Part shown: piece after piece, positions 45,360 to 53,278 of the stretch
Layout: each line of letters begins with the position of its first letter
Position numbering within the stretch: position 1 is the first letter of the stretch
Assembly: GCA_963850995.1 (NCBI GenBank)
Contig: CAWKNQ010000004.1
Coordinates: 682,001-746,000 of the forward strand
Length of the DNA stretch: 64,000 bases
Direction of reading: 5' to 3'
Source of the DNA: Gaiellasilicea sp963850995
GTDB lineage: Bacteria > Actinomycetota > Thermoleophilia > Gaiellales > Gaiellaceae
Notes under the pieces: generated by a model
Seen by the model: only the letters and a program-made list of their open reading frames with translations
What the model was told of the DNA's origin: nothing
Databases searched by the model: none
Program-made: the position numbers and the translations under genes

Positions 45360-46456
45360 ACGCCGGCGTCCAGGTCTTCCTCTATCCGGAGGAGCTCGAC
45401 CACGTCGAGCCGGACGAGCTGGCGGCGCAGGTGCTCGCGCTCGGCTGCGACGCGGTCTCGGTCTCGGTCGCCTACCACCGCGCCCGGCGCGTGTTTCCGC
45501 GGCACCGGCGGGTGAGCGTGCTCTCCCGGAGCACGCTCTACATCGAGCCGTCGCGAGGCCGGTACGGCGCGCTCGTACCGGACGGGACGCGGTCGGAGCC
45601 GCTCTTCCGGTTCCGGGAGGCGTGCGAGCGTGCCGGCCTCCGCTTTCGGGCCTGGGTCGTCGGTCTCCACAACGGCGAGCTCGCCGCCGAGCACCCCGAC
45701 TCGGCCGCGCAGCTGCTCGACGGCTCCCCTGCGGGACACAGCCTCTGCCCCTCCTCGCCCGACGCGATCGAATACGTCGCCGCGCTCGCCGGGGACGTTG
45801 CGGCCCAGCTCGCGCCGGAGGCGGTCGACCTCGAGGCAGGCTTCTATCCCGCCTGGGATCCGGCGTACACGCTCACGCTCGCGCTCGAGCCGCTCTCGGA
45901 GCAGGCGCGCTTGCTCGGGTCACAGTGCTTCTGCGACTCGTGCCGTGCCGTCGTCCCTCCGGGCCTCGAGGCACGCGCCCGCGCGGCAGCCGGCGCGCCG
46001 TTCGGGGAAGGGGCCGCCGATGACGGCCTCGCGACCGAGCTCGCGGCGGCCCGCGCCAAGGGAGCTGGGCGGCTCGTCGAAGCAGTTGCGGCGGCCGTGC
46101 ACGCCGAGGGCTGCTTTCTCCGCGTGTTCGCCTCCGGCCCGCCCGCGCAGGCGGCGCTGCAGGGTGTCTCGCCGGAGTCGGTGTCCGCAGCCGACGCGCT
46201 CCTCTACGGCTGCGGCCCGCTCGCCGGCGACGAGCTGCAGGCCCGCTTCGCCGGCCTTCGAGCGCTCGCCGGACGTTCCGGCACGGTCTCCACGAACTGG
46301 ACGCCGGAGCGGACCGAGCTCGCCGCGGACGTCGAGCGGCTCGCGGCCGCGGGAGCGGAGGGCCTGGCGCTCTACAACCTCTCGCTCGTCCCGGAGGCCG
46401 GGCTCGAGGCCTTCCGGGCCGCCGCGCACGCGTTCCGGGCTGCGGTGCCGGCCTGA
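45356..46456 (+). CDS. uncharacterised TIM-barrel-like protein with CFCDSC motif
   Basis: 366 residues; GTG overlaps the previous stop by 4 bases. I do not recognise an assigned family. Seen: GVQVFLYPEELDHVEPDELAAQVLALGCDAVSVS, STLYIEPSRGRYG, AEHPDSAAQLLDGSPAGHSLCPSSPDAIEYVA (in part), VDLEAGFYPAWDPAYT, then SQCFCDSCRAVVP with a C-x-C-x2-C cluster, and TVSTNWTPERTEL. The alternating beta strands and the late acidic motifs suggest a glycoside-hydrolase-like or radical-free TIM barrel; similar CFCxxC text is found in putative GH-like proteins. No signal peptide. Cotranscribed with the racemase and an amidohydrolase. Confidence 0.55.
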   Translation: MNAGVQVFLYPEELDHVEPDELAAQVLALGCDAVSVSVAYHRARRVFPRHRRVSVLSRSTLYIEPSRGRYGALVPDGTRSEPLFRFREACERAGLRFRAWVVGLHNGELAAEHPDSAAQLLDGSPAGHSLCPSSPDAIEYVAALAGDVAAQLAPEAVDLEAGFYPAWDPAYTLTLALEPLSEQARLLGSQCFCDSCRAVVPPGLEARARAAAGAPFGEGAADDGLATELAAARAKGAGRLVEAVAAAVHAEGCFLRVFASGPPAQAALQGVSPESVSAADALLYGCGPLAGDELQARFAGLRALAGRSGTVSTNWTPERTELAADVERLAAAGAEGLALYNLSLVPEAGLEAFRAAAHAFRAAVPA

Positions 46457-47184
46457 TGGTGCTCGACGGCCACGTCATGCTCGGCGCCGGCCGTGACGCC
46501 TCGCTCACCGCCGAGGAGCTGCTGGCGACGATGGACCGGCTCGGGATCGACCGGACGCTCGTCTCTCCCGCCGAGGGCCACCTCCCGGTGCGCAATCGCG
46601 AGGGCAACGAGCTCACCGCCGCCGCAGCAGCGGCCTCCGGCGGGCGCCTGCTCGCCTACGCGGTCGCGACGCCGTGGCTCGGGGCCGAGGCGGTCGAGGA
46701 GCTTCGCCGGGCGCGCGAGGGTGGCGCCGTGGCGCTGAAGCTCGACTCCGCGCTCCAGGGCTTCGACCTCCTCGACGGCCAGGCCGAGCCGCTCGTCGCG
46801 TTCGCGGTCGAGGCCGGCTGGCCGGTCTACGTCCGCACGGGCACGCCGCCGCACGCGCTGCCGCTCCAGGTCGCGTGGCTCGCGGCGCGCTTCCCCGAGG
46901 GCAGCTTCCTGCTCGGCAAGGCGGGTGCGACCGATTTCTCCCACGACGGGCCGGCAACCCTGGCGGCCGCGCCGAACGTCTACGCCGACAGCGTCTACGT
47001 CGAATGGCCGACCGCGCTCGCCGCCGCCGATCCGGAAGGGCGAGGCAGTCGGGTCTTCTTCTCGACCGACGCGCCGTTCGGCGACCCGGCGATCGAGCTC
47101 GCCCGCGTGACCGAGGCGCCGTACGGCGACGACGTCCGCGACGCGATCCTCGGCGGCACGCTCGCGCGCCTGCTCGGACTGTGA
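46456..47184 (+). CDS. amidohydrolase_2-type metal-dependent hydrolase
   Basis: 242 residues. Opening DGHVMLGAGRD replaces the usual DxHxH, so one metal histidine is missing. Then MDRLGIDRTLVSPAEG, LAYAVATPWLGAEAVEELRRAREGGAVALKLDSALQGFDL, GWPVYVRTGTPPHALPLQVAWLAARFPEGSFLLGKAG and VFFSTDAPFGD with the late aspartate. This is the short amidohydrolase_2 / lactone or decarboxylase-like type, the same subfamily as the two minus-strand copies at 47869 and 48720. ATG overlaps the previous stop by one base. Confidence 0.75.
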   Translation: MVLDGHVMLGAGRDASLTAEELLATMDRLGIDRTLVSPAEGHLPVRNREGNELTAAAAAASGGRLLAYAVATPWLGAEAVEELRRAREGGAVALKLDSALQGFDLLDGQAEPLVAFAVEAGWPVYVRTGTPPHALPLQVAWLAARFPEGSFLLGKAGATDFSHDGPATLAAAPNVYADSVYVEWPTALAAADPEGRGSRVFFSTDAPFGDPAIELARVTEAPYGDDVRDAILGGTLARLLGL

Positions 47185-47876
47185 TCGGTCTCGGGCCCGG
47201 CGATCGCGTCGTCGTCCACGCTTCGCTGCGTGCGGTCGGCCTCGACGCGGACGAGCTGATCGACGCGCTACTGGCGGCGGTCGGCCCCGATGGTCTCGTC
47301 GTGATGCCGACCTTCACCTACGACAACGAGACGTTCGCGCCGGAGCTCCCGGGCCGCACGGGCGCTCTCTCGGAGACGTTTCGGCGCCGTCCCGAGGCGG
47401 TGCGCTCGGCGCACCCGACCTACTCGCTGGCCGCGATCGGCGCAGGCGCCGCCGAGCTGCTCGAGGGCCACGAGCGCGTCGGCGCGACGGCGGTGGGCAG
47501 CCCGCTCGACCGGCTGGCGGCGGACGGCGGCTACGTCCTCCTGCTCGGCGTCGGCCACACGTCGAACACGACGGTGCACGTGGGCGAGTTCCACGCCGAC
47601 GCGCCCTACCTGGACATTCCGTTCGACCCGGACTGGCCGACGCACGGCTACGACCGCTTCCCCGGCTGCAGCCGGGCGTTCGGCACGCTGGAGCAGCCGC
47701 TGCGCGAGCAGGGAGCGATTCGCGACGGGAAGGTGGGCGGGGCTCTCGCCCAGCTCGTCGCCGGCGCGGCTGTGATCGAAGCGACCGTCGCGCTCCTGCG
47801 CGCCGATCGGGCGGCGCTCCTCTGCACCGACGCCGCGTGCTACCGGTGCTCGACGGCGCGAGCGCGGCTCAGGTAG
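47181..47876 (+). CDS. AAC(3)-like (antibiotic_NAT) acetyltransferase family protein
   Basis: 231 residues, GTG overlapping the previous stop by 4 bases. Family text: GDRVVVHASLRAVGLDADELIDAL, GLVVMPTFTYDNETF, RRRPEAVRSAHPTYSLAAIGAGAAELLEGHERVG, GSPLDRLAADGGYVLLLGVGHTSNTTVHVGEF. The antibiotic_NAT fold includes aminoglycoside 3-N-acetyltransferases and bacillithiol/BrtC-type enzymes. Located at the end of a catabolic operon, not in a resistance or mobile context, so it more likely acylates a small amine substrate than confers resistance. The next gene converges with 8 bases of overlap. Confidence 0.83.
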   Translation: MIGLGPGDRVVVHASLRAVGLDADELIDALLAAVGPDGLVVMPTFTYDNETFAPELPGRTGALSETFRRRPEAVRSAHPTYSLAAIGAGAAELLEGHERVGATAVGSPLDRLAADGGYVLLLGVGHTSNTTVHVGEFHADAPYLDIPFDPDWPTHGYDRFPGCSRAFGTLEQPLREQGAIRDGKVGGALAQLVAGAAVIEATVALLRADRAALLCTDAACYRCSTARARLR

Positions 47877-48723
47877 GCCGCTCGAGCCCGAGCAGCGGCA
47901 GCGGGTCGCGCTCGATCAGCTCCTCGATCTTCTCGAGCGGCACCGCAGGCAGCGCAGTGCCCGCGATCGGGTCGTTCACGCGTCGCAGCCCCGCGGCCGT
48001 CTCCGCCGGGGTGGCGATCGGGAAGTCGGAGCCGAAGAGCAGCTTCTCCAGCGCGCCCCACTCGGTCGCGAGCCGAAGCGCCTCGTAGAAGCTCCACGGC
48101 CGGTAGAAGAGCGCCGAGACGTCGGCGTAGACGTGCGGGTGCTTGCGGATCGTCACGATTGTCTCGCGCTGCCAGGGATGGCCCAGATGCGCCATCACGA
48201 CGCGCAGCTCCGGAAAGCGGATCGCGATCTCGTCCATCAGGAGCGGGTGTGCGTACCGGAGGGGAGCGTCACGGACCGGCGATGCGCCCTGGTGGAAGAG
48301 GATCGGGAGGCCGCGCCGCTCTGCGAGCTCGTAGACCCGCAACGCCGCCTCGCCCAGCGGGTCGAAGACCTGGTAGTTGGGGCCGAGCTTGATCCCGCGG
48401 AGGCCGAGCTCGGTGCGCCCCCGCTCGAGCTCGTCGAGCGCACCGTCCACTTCGGGGTGAATCGAGAGGAAGCCGATCCGGCGGGTCGGCTCGGCGGCGA
48501 CGAAGGCGGCGACCGCATCGTTCAGCGCCGGATCGACCACGTCTTGGTTGTGGGCGATCGTGAACGCGACCGACAGATCGACGTCGGCGAACGCTTCGGC
48601 GTAGTCGGTCCAGGTAGTCGTCGCCGTGACCGGCCGGTCGGGGCGCCACTTGTCGTTGACGACCAGCTCCTCCGATGGCACGCGCTCGCGGTGCGTGGGG
48701 ACGTGAGTGTGGACGTCGATCAT
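47869..48723 (-). CDS. amidohydrolase family protein
   Basis: 284 residues. Metal-dependent hydrolase/decarboxylase of the amidohydrolase_2 family: DVHTHVPTHRERVPSEEL gives the HxH pair, then IGFLSIHPEVDGALDELERG, GLRGIKLGPNYQVFDP, LPILFHQGASPVRDAPLRYAHPLLMDEIAIRFPELRVVMAHLGHPWQRETI with later histidines, and LLFGSDFPIATP with the terminal aspartate. It heads away from the plus-strand cluster and overlaps the next minus-strand amidohydrolase gene by 4 bases. The late helix text suggests a decarboxylase or lactonase on an aromatic acid or hydroxy acid. Confidence 0.85.
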   Translation of the reverse strand: MIDVHTHVPTHRERVPSEELVVNDKWRPDRPVTATTTWTDYAEAFADVDLSVAFTIAHNQDVVDPALNDAVAAFVAAEPTRRIGFLSIHPEVDGALDELERGRTELGLRGIKLGPNYQVFDPLGEAALRVYELAERRGLPILFHQGASPVRDAPLRYAHPLLMDEIAIRFPELRVVMAHLGHPWQRETIVTIRKHPHVYADVSALFYRPWSFYEALRLATEWGALEKLLFGSDFPIATPAETAAGLRRVNDPIAGTALPAVPLEKIEELIERDPLPLLGLERPT

Positions 48724-49451
48724 GCGGCGAGCAGCCGGCGCGGGTTCGTGGCGACGATCGCCTCGCGTTGCCGGTCGTCGAGGCCGAGCTCGTCGAGCTG
48801 GCGGACACGAAGGACGGCATAGCGCTGCCGCGGCTCCGGCCGGAGGCCCGCGTCGGTGCCGAAGAGCAGCCGCTCTAGCGGGCAGCGCGCGACGATCGCC
48901 CGCATCGCGTAGCCGGGCGTCCCGCACATGCAGAGATGGACGTTCTCCGCCGTCAGCACCGCCTCGATCGCCTCGCGCCAGAGGTCATGGAGGCCGCCGT
49001 GCCCGAGCACGATCTGCGTGTCCGGATGGCGTCGCGCGAGGTTCGCCAGCTGGAGCGGGGTCGAGAAGGGCGGCGTTCCGTCGTGGAACAGGATCGGGAC
49101 GCGGAGGCGCGCCGCCGCCTCGCAGACGGGCTGCAGGCCCGGTACGTGCGCCGAGAAGCCCTGCAGCCAGGGATGGAGCTTGACGCCGCGCATCCCGTGC
49201 TCGCGGACACAGCGCTCGATCTCCGCGGCGGCGCCGGGATCGCGCGGGTCGACGGTTGCGAAGGCGACCAGCCGGTCCGGCGCAGGATCGACCCAGGCGG
49301 CGAGCGAGTCGTTGGCCGCGGCGCTCGGCCGCAACAGGCCCTCGTAGGTGAAGACGACCGACACGTCGATGCCGAGCTCGTCCATGACGGCGAGGTACTC
49401 CTGCGCCCCGTAGGCGGCGGCCGCGGGCTGGTGGACGTGGAAGTCGATCAC
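48720..49451 (-). CDS. amidohydrolase family protein
   Basis: 243 residues. MIDFHVHQPAAAAYG (HxH), LVAFATVDPRDPGAAAEIERCVREHGMRGVKLHPWLQGFSAHVPG, VPILFHDGTPPFSTPLQLANLARRHPDTQIVLGHGGLHDLW and LLFGTDAGLRPE. Same short amidohydrolase_2 subfamily as the neighbour but only about 40 percent alike in the parts I compared, so an old duplication. Cotranscribed with the oxidoreductase (overlap 4) and the following amidohydrolase gene (overlap 4). The three amidohydrolase copies may handle successive or alternate substrates. Confidence 0.85.
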   Translation of the reverse strand: MIDFHVHQPAAAAYGAQEYLAVMDELGIDVSVVFTYEGLLRPSAAANDSLAAWVDPAPDRLVAFATVDPRDPGAAAEIERCVREHGMRGVKLHPWLQGFSAHVPGLQPVCEAAARLRVPILFHDGTPPFSTPLQLANLARRHPDTQIVLGHGGLHDLWREAIEAVLTAENVHLCMCGTPGYAMRAIVARCPLERLLFGTDAGLRPEPRQRYAVLRVRQLDELGLDDRQREAIVATNPRRLLAA

Positions 49452-50449
49452 GCCGGCACCAGGCGTGTGAGCCCCGCCGCGGCCGCGATCCGCTCGGCGA
49501 GCTCCAGGCTGGCGATCGCCTCGACGAGGCCTGGGACCGGTGGCCGACCGGCGCGGTAGGCGTCGACGAAGCGCTCGAGCTGGAGCGCGAAGCAGACCTC
49601 GGTCTTGTCGCCCGGCGGCTCCAACGTCTCAGTCGTCCCATCCGCCAGCTCGACTGTGAGCCGGAACGTCGGCGGATCGAGGGCCGCCAGGCCCCTGGGG
49701 CCCGTGACGACGAACTGGCTTCGCGGGAGCACCGGCGTCAGCCAGACGACCTCGAGCCGGGCCACCGTGCCGTCCTCGTAGGTGAGGATGCCGCCGTTGA
49801 CGTTCGCGGTCGCGTAGGCCGGGTCGGTGCGGACGCTCCAGCCGGTGACGTCGACCGGCGACTCGCCGAGCAGGTAGTTGATCCGGTCGCAGGCGTGGAC
49901 GCCGTCCGAGACGACCGGCGGGATCCGCTCGAGCGAGCGCAGCCGGCGTGCATAGCCGTCCGGATCTTCGTCGGGGTTGGCCGGCTCGTCGCAGATCGCC
50001 GCCTGGATCAGCAACGGCCGCCCGAGCGTGCCGGCCGCGATCAGCTCGCGCAGCCGCTCGACGGCGGGATGGTGCCGGTACGTGAGTCCGATCTGGAGCC
50101 GCTCGGCAGCCCCCGGCGCCTCCCGCACTTCCGCGGTCTCGGCCACGGAGAGCCCGAGCGGCTTCTCGGCGAGCACCCACTTGCCCGCCTCGAGCGCGGC
50201 TCGCACCAGCCCCGCCGTCGCCGACGGCGGGGTCGCGATCACGACGGCAGCGACCTGCGGATCCGCGAGCACGGACGCCGGATCGGTCGTCGCTCGCACG
50301 CCCGGCGGTGCGGCGGCGAGGCGCCCGACGTCGAGGTCGGCGGCCGCAACCAGCTCGACCCGCGGGTCGCGGGCGAGCGTGGGCAGGTGGGCGCGGACAG
50401 CGATGTCGCCGAGGCCGATCAGCCCGATCCCGAGGGGAGCCGCGCTCAC
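49448..50449 (-). CDS. Gfo/Idh/MocA family oxidoreductase
   Basis: 333 residues from GTG 50449, chosen because TAGGGT lies 7 bases upstream on its strand. N-terminal Rossmann fold: GIGLIGLGDIAVRAHLPTLARDPRVELVAAAD and VIATPPSATAGLVRAALEAGKWVLAEKPLGLS with the family EKP lysine. C-terminal domain: GLTYRHHPAVERLRELI, VSDGVHACDRINYLLGESPVDVTG. NAD(P)-linked oxidation or epimerisation of a sugar or inositol-like alcohol is expected. It leads a minus-strand operon with the two amidohydrolase genes and is divergent from the sulfite-exporter/LacI operon. Confidence 0.9.
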   Translation of the reverse strand: MSAAPLGIGLIGLGDIAVRAHLPTLARDPRVELVAAADLDVGRLAAAPPGVRATTDPASVLADPQVAAVVIATPPSATAGLVRAALEAGKWVLAEKPLGLSVAETAEVREAPGAAERLQIGLTYRHHPAVERLRELIAAGTLGRPLLIQAAICDEPANPDEDPDGYARRLRSLERIPPVVSDGVHACDRINYLLGESPVDVTGWSVRTDPAYATANVNGGILTYEDGTVARLEVVWLTPVLPRSQFVVTGPRGLAALDPPTFRLTVELADGTTETLEPPGDKTEVCFALQLERFVDAYRAGRPPVPGLVEAIASLELAERIAAAAGLTRLVPA

Positions 50450-50456
50450 GCGTGCG

Positions 50457-50462
50457 ACCCTA
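50457..50462 (-). promoter_or_regulatory. -10 element TAGGGT of leaderless oxidoreductase promoter
   Basis: TAGGGT on the minus strand ends 7 bases before the GTG at 50449. It lies 17 bases from the palindrome at 50479, so the divergent promoters and the operator share a 33-base gap. Confidence 0.45.
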
Positions 50463-50478
50463 ACATGCGATAGTGGCG

Positions 50479-50498
50479 CTTCTTGATCGTTCAAGAAG
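50479..50498. promoter_or_regulatory. LacI-type operator palindrome CTTCTTGATCGTTCAAGAAG
   Basis: Inverted repeat with 8-base arms CTTCTTGA / TCAAGAAG around TCGT, so the centre is the CG dinucleotide typical of LacI/GalR operators. It covers the proposed TTG start at 50483. A LacI family gene is two genes downstream in the same operon, so autoregulation is likely. Because the palindrome is so close to the start, the true translation start or a leaderless arrangement is uncertain. Confidence 0.6.
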
Positions 50499-51496
50499 AG
50501 CGTCCGTTCCTCAGCAGAAAGAGCGCCCGCGCGCGTCTTGCCGTCCCCGGCCTGGCGCTCGCCCTCGCCGGAGCCGCAGCCGGCTTCCTCGTCCACGGTC
50601 TCGTCTCGGGCGTACCGGTCGTCCTGGTCGCTCTCGCGCTCGGCCTCGTCCTCGCGAACACGAAGGGCGTTCCGGCCAACGCCGGTCCCGGTCTAGCGCT
50701 CGCCTCGGGTGTGCTGCTCCGCATCGGCATCGTCCTGCTCGGCTTCGAGCTCGTCCTCCAGGACATGCTCACGCTCGGTGGACGCGGGCTCGTCGTGGTG
50801 GTCGCGGTCGTGATCGCGACCTTCTTCGGGACGCACTGGGCCGGGCGGCGGCTCGGCGTCAGCCACGGGCAGTCGCTACTCGTTGCGACAGGCTTCTCGA
50901 TTTGCGGCGTCTCTGCAATCGCGGCCGCGCGCGGCGTCAGTGACGTGGACGAGGAGGAGGTCACCTACGCGATCGCGCTCGTGACACTCTGCGGCAGCCT
51001 CGCGATCGTGCTCCTGCCGGCGCTCAACCGGATCCTCGGGCTCGACGACCACGACTTCGGCGTCTGGGTCGGAGCGAGCGTGCACGACGTCGCCCAGGTC
51101 GTCGCGACGTCGTCTGCGGTCGGCGGCGTCGCGGTCGCGACGGCGGTCGTCGTCAAGCTCACGCGCGTCCTCCTGCTCGTCCCGCTCGTCGCCTGGATCT
51201 CCTGGAGGGAGGGGCGCGGGACGGGAGCTCCCCGCCTCCGGCTCGTGCCGCCGTTCGTCCTTGCGTTCGTTGCTGCCGCTGCGCTGCGGAGCGCGGACCT
51301 CGTGCCCTCCGCGCTGTTGCCGGCGCTGGCGGACGCGAAGACCGCGCTTCTTGCCGTCGCCCTCTTCGCCGTCGGAGCACGGGTCGAGCTGCGCCGGCTC
51401 TTCGCCGTCGGAGGCCGCCCGCTCGCTCTCGGTCTCTCCTCGTGGGTGATCGTCGCAGCCGTCGCGTACGCCGGCGTCGTCGTGGTGTGGTCGTGA
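50483..51496 (+). CDS. YeiH/UPF0324 family putative sulfate/sulfite exporter
   Basis: 337 residues, about 10 helices. Family motifs: GLALALAGAAAGFLVHGL, GLVLANTKGVPANAGPGL, GVLLRIGIVLLGFELVLQDM, LLVATGFSICGVSAIAAARG and GVWVGASVHDVAQVVATSSAVGG. YeiH-type proteins have been linked to sulfur oxyanion or small-molecule export, but the substrate is not firmly known. The TTG start inside the palindrome is the only nearby in-frame option; a later start is possible. Followed by the LacI regulator with GTGA overlap and then TauE/SafE, hinting at control of sulfonate or sulfite export by a sugar-like signal. Confidence 0.85.
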   Translation: MIVQEERPFLSRKSARARLAVPGLALALAGAAAGFLVHGLVSGVPVVLVALALGLVLANTKGVPANAGPGLALASGVLLRIGIVLLGFELVLQDMLTLGGRGLVVVVAVVIATFFGTHWAGRRLGVSHGQSLLVATGFSICGVSAIAAARGVSDVDEEEVTYAIALVTLCGSLAIVLLPALNRILGLDDHDFGVWVGASVHDVAQVVATSSAVGGVAVATAVVVKLTRVLLLVPLVAWISWREGRGTGAPRLRLVPPFVLAFVAAAALRSADLVPSALLPALADAKTALLAVALFAVGARVELRRLFAVGGRPLALGLSSWVIVAAVAYAGVVVVWS

Positions 51497-52521
51497 GCCG
51501 GCCGACGATGCGCGACGTGGCGGACCGGGCGGGCGTCTCGCTCCAGACCGTCTCGAACTACGTCAACGGGCGCTTCAACCTGATGTCCGACGAGACCAGA
51601 GAGCGCGTGGGCCATGAGCTCGAGCAGCTGGGGTACCGGCCGAACGCCGCTGCGCGGAGCCTGCGGGCGAAGCGGACGACGACACTCGGCTTCCTCGTCC
51701 TGGACGAGGGTGCGCGCTTCCTCGCCGATCCGATGACCGACCTGATCCTCGCCGGCATCGGCGATGTCGCCCGTGACAACGGCTACGCGCTGCTGATCCA
51801 GGCCGCGCGCCCCGATCCGGACGACGGCGACCGGCTCTTCGCGCCGTTGCTCGAGGAGCGCGTCGACGGCGCGTTCCTGTTTCTCTCTGGAACGCCCGCG
51901 GTGCGGCGGAGGACGATCCGGCGGATGGGCGAGCTCGGCTTCAGCGGCGTCGTCTTCGAGCAGGCGCCTGCTGGCCTGCGGGTCGTCTCGGTCACTGCCG
52001 AGAACCGCGCGGGCTCGCGCCGGCTCACCGAGCACCTGCTCGAGCGAGGACACCGGCGAATCGCCTTCATCTCGACTCGGACTCCTTGGCCTATGGTCGA
52101 GGAGCGGTTGCGCGGCTACCGCGACGCGCTGGCGGCCGCGGATGCCGTGGTGTCGGAGTTGGAGGTGACAGATGGCGTCTGGGATCCGGCCGACGGCTCG
52201 CGGATGGCTGGCCGGCTGCTTGATCTCGGCGATCGCCCGACGGCAATCATGTGCGGAAACGACCTGCTCGCGCTCGGCGCGCTGCAGGCGGCGAGAAGCC
52301 GGGGCATGGCCGTCCCAGACGACGTCGCCGTCACGGGCTTCAACGACTTCGAGTTCGCCCGGTTCGCCGATCCTCCGCTGACCACCGTCCACGTCCCGGG
52401 CTACGACCTCGGTCGCGTCGGAGCGGAGCGCCTGATCGGCTGGCTGGGTGGTGAGGAGCCGGCTTCACGACGCGCCGGCGTGACGCTGCCGGTCGAGCTC
52501 CGGGTACGCGGGTCGTCGTGA
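51493..52521 (+). CDS. LacI family transcriptional regulator
   Basis: 342 residues. HTH: PTMRDVADRAGVSLQTVSNYVNGRFNLM, then the hinge RERVGHELEQLGYRPNAAARSLR and a periplasmic-binding-like ligand domain: TTTLGFLVLDEGARFLADPM, GDRLFAPLLEERVDGAFLFLSG, ENRAGSRRLTEHLLERGHRRIAFI, PTAIMCGNDLLALGAL and DVAVTGFNDFEFARFADPPLTTV. GTG 51493 overlaps the exporter stop by 4 bases. Predicted to bind the 50479 palindrome and sense a sugar or sugar-like ligand. Confidence 0.94.
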   Translation: MSRPTMRDVADRAGVSLQTVSNYVNGRFNLMSDETRERVGHELEQLGYRPNAAARSLRAKRTTTLGFLVLDEGARFLADPMTDLILAGIGDVARDNGYALLIQAARPDPDDGDRLFAPLLEERVDGAFLFLSGTPAVRRRTIRRMGELGFSGVVFEQAPAGLRVVSVTAENRAGSRRLTEHLLERGHRRIAFISTRTPWPMVEERLRGYRDALAAADAVVSELEVTDGVWDPADGSRMAGRLLDLGDRPTAIMCGNDLLALGALQAARSRGMAVPDDVAVTGFNDFEFARFADPPLTTVHVPGYDLGRVGAERLIGWLGGEEPASRRAGVTLPVELRVRGSS

Positions 52522-52558
52522 CCGTCAGGGAGAGGCGAGTGCAATCGCTTCGGTTGCC

Positions 52559-53278
52559 GTGCTGATTGCGGGCGGGCTGCTCGTCGCACTCGCCGCCCTG
52601 CTGGCAGGTACCTCCGGCTTCGGTCTCGCGCTCGTCGCGATGCCGGCGCTGCTCTTGTGCGGGTTCTCGCTGCCGTTTGCGGTCACAGTCATCCTTTTGA
52701 TCTCACTCGCGACCCGCATCCCCGTCGCCTGGCGCCTCCGGGACGCCGTCGATCGTCGACGCACGCTGATGCTCGTGGGCGGTGCCGTGCCGGGGCTCTG
52801 GATCGGATCGTGGACGCTCGGGGCTGTGGACGGGCACGACCTGAGGCTCGCGGTTGGCGTCATGGTCGCGCTCGCAGCAGTTGGACTGGCGGCGGTGGAA
52901 GGGCGCCCGCCGCGACCGAGCGTCCCCGGCCTGCCGGTCGCGGCCGGCTTTGCGGGCGGCATGCTCGGAACCACCACATCCCTGATCGGCGTTCCGCCGG
53001 CGCTGCTCCTCACGCAGCGCCGTGTGGCGGCCCGCCAGTTCATCGCCGACCTCGCTGTTTACTTCGTCGCCACGGCCGCCATCGGCCTTGCCGTTCTCGC
53101 CGCCGAGGGTCAGTTCGACGGCGATGCCGGCCGGGCTTTCGTCTGGTGGCTACCCGGCGTCCTGGTCGCGAATGCGGTCGGTACGAGCGCAGGGCTGCGT
53201 CTGCCGCAGGAGGCGTTCCAGCGCGTCACGCTCGGCGTCGCCTTCGCGGCCGGTGTGGCGACGGCGGTCACCGCCTAG
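52559..53278 (+). CDS. TauE/SafE family membrane transporter
   Basis: 239 residues, about seven helices. Family repeats: GGLLVALAALLAGTSGFGLALVAMPALLL and the second-half motif GLPVAAGFAGGMLGTTTSLIGVPPALLL, with RQFIADLAVYFVATAAIGL. Members are linked to sulfite, sulfonate or thiosulfate-type export (TauE, SafE, CysZ-like roles). GTG start is the only nearby in-frame option; AGGGAGAGG lies about 22 bases upstream, too far for a strong Shine-Dalgarno. It sits with the YeiH-like exporter and LacI regulator and ends convergent with a serine hydrolase gene (4-base overlap). Confidence 0.85.
   Translation: MLIAGGLLVALAALLAGTSGFGLALVAMPALLLCGFSLPFAVTVILLISLATRIPVAWRLRDAVDRRRTLMLVGGAVPGLWIGSWTLGAVDGHDLRLAVGVMVALAAVGLAAVEGRPPRPSVPGLPVAAGFAGGMLGTTTSLIGVPPALLLTQRRVAARQFIADLAVYFVATAAIGLAVLAAEGQFDGDAGRAFVWWLPGVLVANAVGTSAGLRLPQEAFQRVTLGVAFAAGVATAVTA

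Noticed and set aside
47181..47876. Aminoglycoside resistance gene
   Set aside because: The fold matches antibiotic_NAT, but the gene sits inside a catabolic operon with no mobile element, so a resistance function is not supported.
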